Assembly (NCBI GenBank): GCA_945871915.1
Contig: CAMBXO010000003.1
Span: forward strand, 62,001 to 126,000
DNA: 64,000 bases
Direction: 5' to 3'
Source of the DNA: Singulisphaera sp. GP187
GTDB lineage: Bacteria; Planctomycetota; Phycisphaerae; Phycisphaerales; SM1A02
Made by a program: the position numbers and the translations under genes. The notes beneath the pieces are model-generated. The model saw only the letters and a program-made list of their open reading frames with translations, made no database searches and was not told the DNA's origin. Position 1 is the stretch's first letter, and each line of letters begins with the position of its first letter. This document shows, one piece after another, positions 62,770 to 64,000 of this stretch.

Positions 62770-64000
62770 GGTCGTGCAGCGCGGACATCGGCCAGCGCCC
62801 CCACCGAAGCCCACGCGTGACCGCTCTGACCGTATCGCCAAAGCAAGTGCCCGCACAGATTGGAATCGACCGCTGGAAAATCGGCGCGTCCATGTGTTCC
62901 GCGACTTTCCGTTCGTGTCAGTGCAGCCTGCGTGGCCAAGCGCCCCACCGTCAACATGTTCTGAACTTCCCACCCTTCCGGATTTTCAAAGACTCGATCC
63001 ATGGCGTAGCGATTCCAGAAGTCAAACATGCCAAGCACATCTTGCAAGCGTGTGCCAGTGCGTTCCACTCCCATATTCCGCCACATCGCGCTGCGAAGAC
63101 TGCTGCGGATGTCGGAGAGATCCAATTCGCCTCGATCCTGTTGCTCCACTTCATGAACCAGTGTGAATGGGCCGGCTTGCGGTGCGTCATCATGCAGAAT
63201 CGCTTCTGCAACGCGAGCACCAAAGACAAGACCTTCCAGCAAACTGTTGCTGGCCAATCGATTGGCGCCATGCACGCCCGTGGCGGCAACTTCGCCGCAT
63301 GCATACAAGTTGTCCAAATCCGTTCGACCATTTCGATCGGTTCGCACACCTCCAACACAATAGTGCGCCGCCGGATGAACTGGGATCAGATCATGCCCGG
63401 GGTCAAGACCAAATCCACCAAGCATGCGGGCCAAACCCGGAAACCGCTTGCGAAAACCTTCCCCGCCCATGGCTCGTGCATCCAACAAGACATGACTCTC
63501 ACCCGTAGCCGCCAGATGTTGCATGATCGCGCGGCTCACCACATCGCGCGTCGCCAGCGACCCGCGATCATCAACCCCATCCATGATCGAGTGCCCCTTG
63601 CGATCCACCAGAATTGCTCCTTCGCCACGAACGGCTTCACTAATTAAGTGACGCGGTGCACCCGCGACATACAACGTGGTTGGGTGAAATTGCATGAATT
63701 CCAAATCGGCCAGCGTTGCCCCCGCCCGCCACGCCATGGCGACTCCGTCTCCAGTTGCCACTCGAGGATTGCTTGTCTCACGCCACAACTGTCCGGACCC
63801 GCCCGTGGCCACAACGACTGACTTGGCCCAGATAATTTGCAAACCGTATCGGGGATGCCAACTCACAATGCCGGCAGCGCGTCGTTGCTGACGCCGCGTA
63901 TCCACCAGCACATCGATAGCGAAACAACGATCAAAGATGCGAAGCTTTGGAAGCGTGCGAACCCGTTCAATAAGGCAGCGAGCCAATTCACTTCCGGTGG
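62766..64000 (-). CDS. nadB: L-aspartate oxidase, 5' end outside window
   Basis: Open to the right edge, about 411 residues present. Oxidises aspartate to iminoaspartate for NAD synthesis using FAD. 'VVVATGGSGQLWRET', 'VATGDGVAMAWRAGATLADLEFMQFHPTTL' (active-site His region), 'HPAAHYCVGGVRTDRNGRT' and 'YACGEVAATGVHGANRLASNS' identify the family. The N-terminal FAD-binding GxGxxG lies beyond the window, so the start cannot be given. The TTG in the track is internal. Confidence 0.93.
   Translation of the reverse strand, partial: TGSELARCLIERVRTLPKLRIFDRCFAIDVLVDTRRQQRRAAGIVSWHPRYGLQIIWAKSVVVATGGSGQLWRETSNPRVATGDGVAMAWRAGATLADLEFMQFHPTTLYVAGAPRHLISEAVRGEGAILVDRKGHSIMDGVDDRGSLATRDVVSRAIMQHLAATGESHVLLDARAMGGEGFRKRFPGLARMLGGFGLDPGHDLIPVHPAAHYCVGGVRTDRNGRTDLDNLYACGEVAATGVHGANRLASNSLLEGLVFGARVAEAILHDDAPQAGPFTLVHEVEQQDRGELDLSDIRSSLRSAMWRNMGVERTGTRLQDVLGMFDFWNRYAMDRVFENPEGWEVQNMLTVGRLATQAALTRTESRGTHGRADFPAVDSNLCGHLLWRYGQSGHAWASVGALADVRAARP

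Overview
The window is about 57% GC by eye, almost fully coding, and looks like a chromosomal segment of a Planctomycetota bacterium, probably of the Phycisphaerae type. That placement is an inference; no rRNA lies in the window. It rests on the EF-G and GyrA sequence style, an ABC-2/GldG permease fused in one chain with a DUF4340 partner, a secreted protein ending in a dockerin-like calcium motif, and gram-negative envelope genes (lpxI, a LolCDE-type exporter, surE, ExbD/TonB). I see no tRNA or rRNA genes, CRISPR arrays, insertion sequences, phage genes or integrases. Roughly fifty protein genes are called.

Layout. 1-4.1 kb: end of an RNase HII-like gene, fusA, a terminator, ribD. 4.1-9 kb (minus): a three-gene GldA/GldFG-like ABC operon with ATGA overlaps. 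9-18 kb: a PAS/GAF/receiver protein, prmC, a small conserved protein plus a glycogen-synthase-like glycosyltransferase, bifunctional putA, and comM. 18-21.5 kb: an apparently degenerate receiver-GGDEF-EAL protein, a membrane-anchored protein built of eight 23-residue repeats, and a secreted dockerin-like protein. 21.6-23.7 kb (minus): iscS-iscU-iscA. 23.8-28.7 kb: panC, a TlpA-like protein, a polyprenyl synthase, a methyltransferase and a VTT membrane protein. 28.7-40.2 kb (minus): nusA-infB-rbfA, then a HhH protein, a 1182-residue TPR lipoprotein, yebC and a lipoprotein in a tightly overlapping run, followed by icd. 40.2-40.6 kb: the nusA leader, the longest non-coding stretch. 40.6-48 kb: a DsbD-like reductase, an O-antigen-ligase-like protein and a WecA/MraY-like transferase, facing a LOG-lpxI pair and a TlyA-like methyltransferase. 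48-53.7 kb: two small envelope proteins, gyrA, and a STAS-ExbD-TonB operon. 53.7-64 kb: a glycosyltransferase and surE, a Lol-type permease and ATPase, a secreted HExxH peptidase, clpC, and a lipoprotein behind nadB, which leaves the window on the right.

Two sequence-level signals stand out. First, about 260 nt upstream of nusA hold a multi-stem RNA on the minus strand: a 10-bp closing stem around several tetraloop hairpins (one a GNRA loop), a strand that can pair with either of two partners, and a terminator-like hairpin with a U-rich tail. I cannot match it to a riboswitch or leader family I know. Second, at least 16 operon-heading genes have a TANNNT box (mostly CTAGNNT) ending only 6-10 nt before the start codon and no visible ribosome binding site. 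This is the arrangement of leaderless or ultra-short-leader transcripts. In contrast, several internal genes keep clear AGGAG sites.

Functionally the segment mixes core information processing (fusA, nusA, infB, rbfA, prmC, gyrA, clpC, yebC), cofactors and metabolism (ribD, panC, nadB, iscSUA, icd, putA) and envelope building (lpxI, lol, surE, glycan polymerisation, DsbD, TonB).
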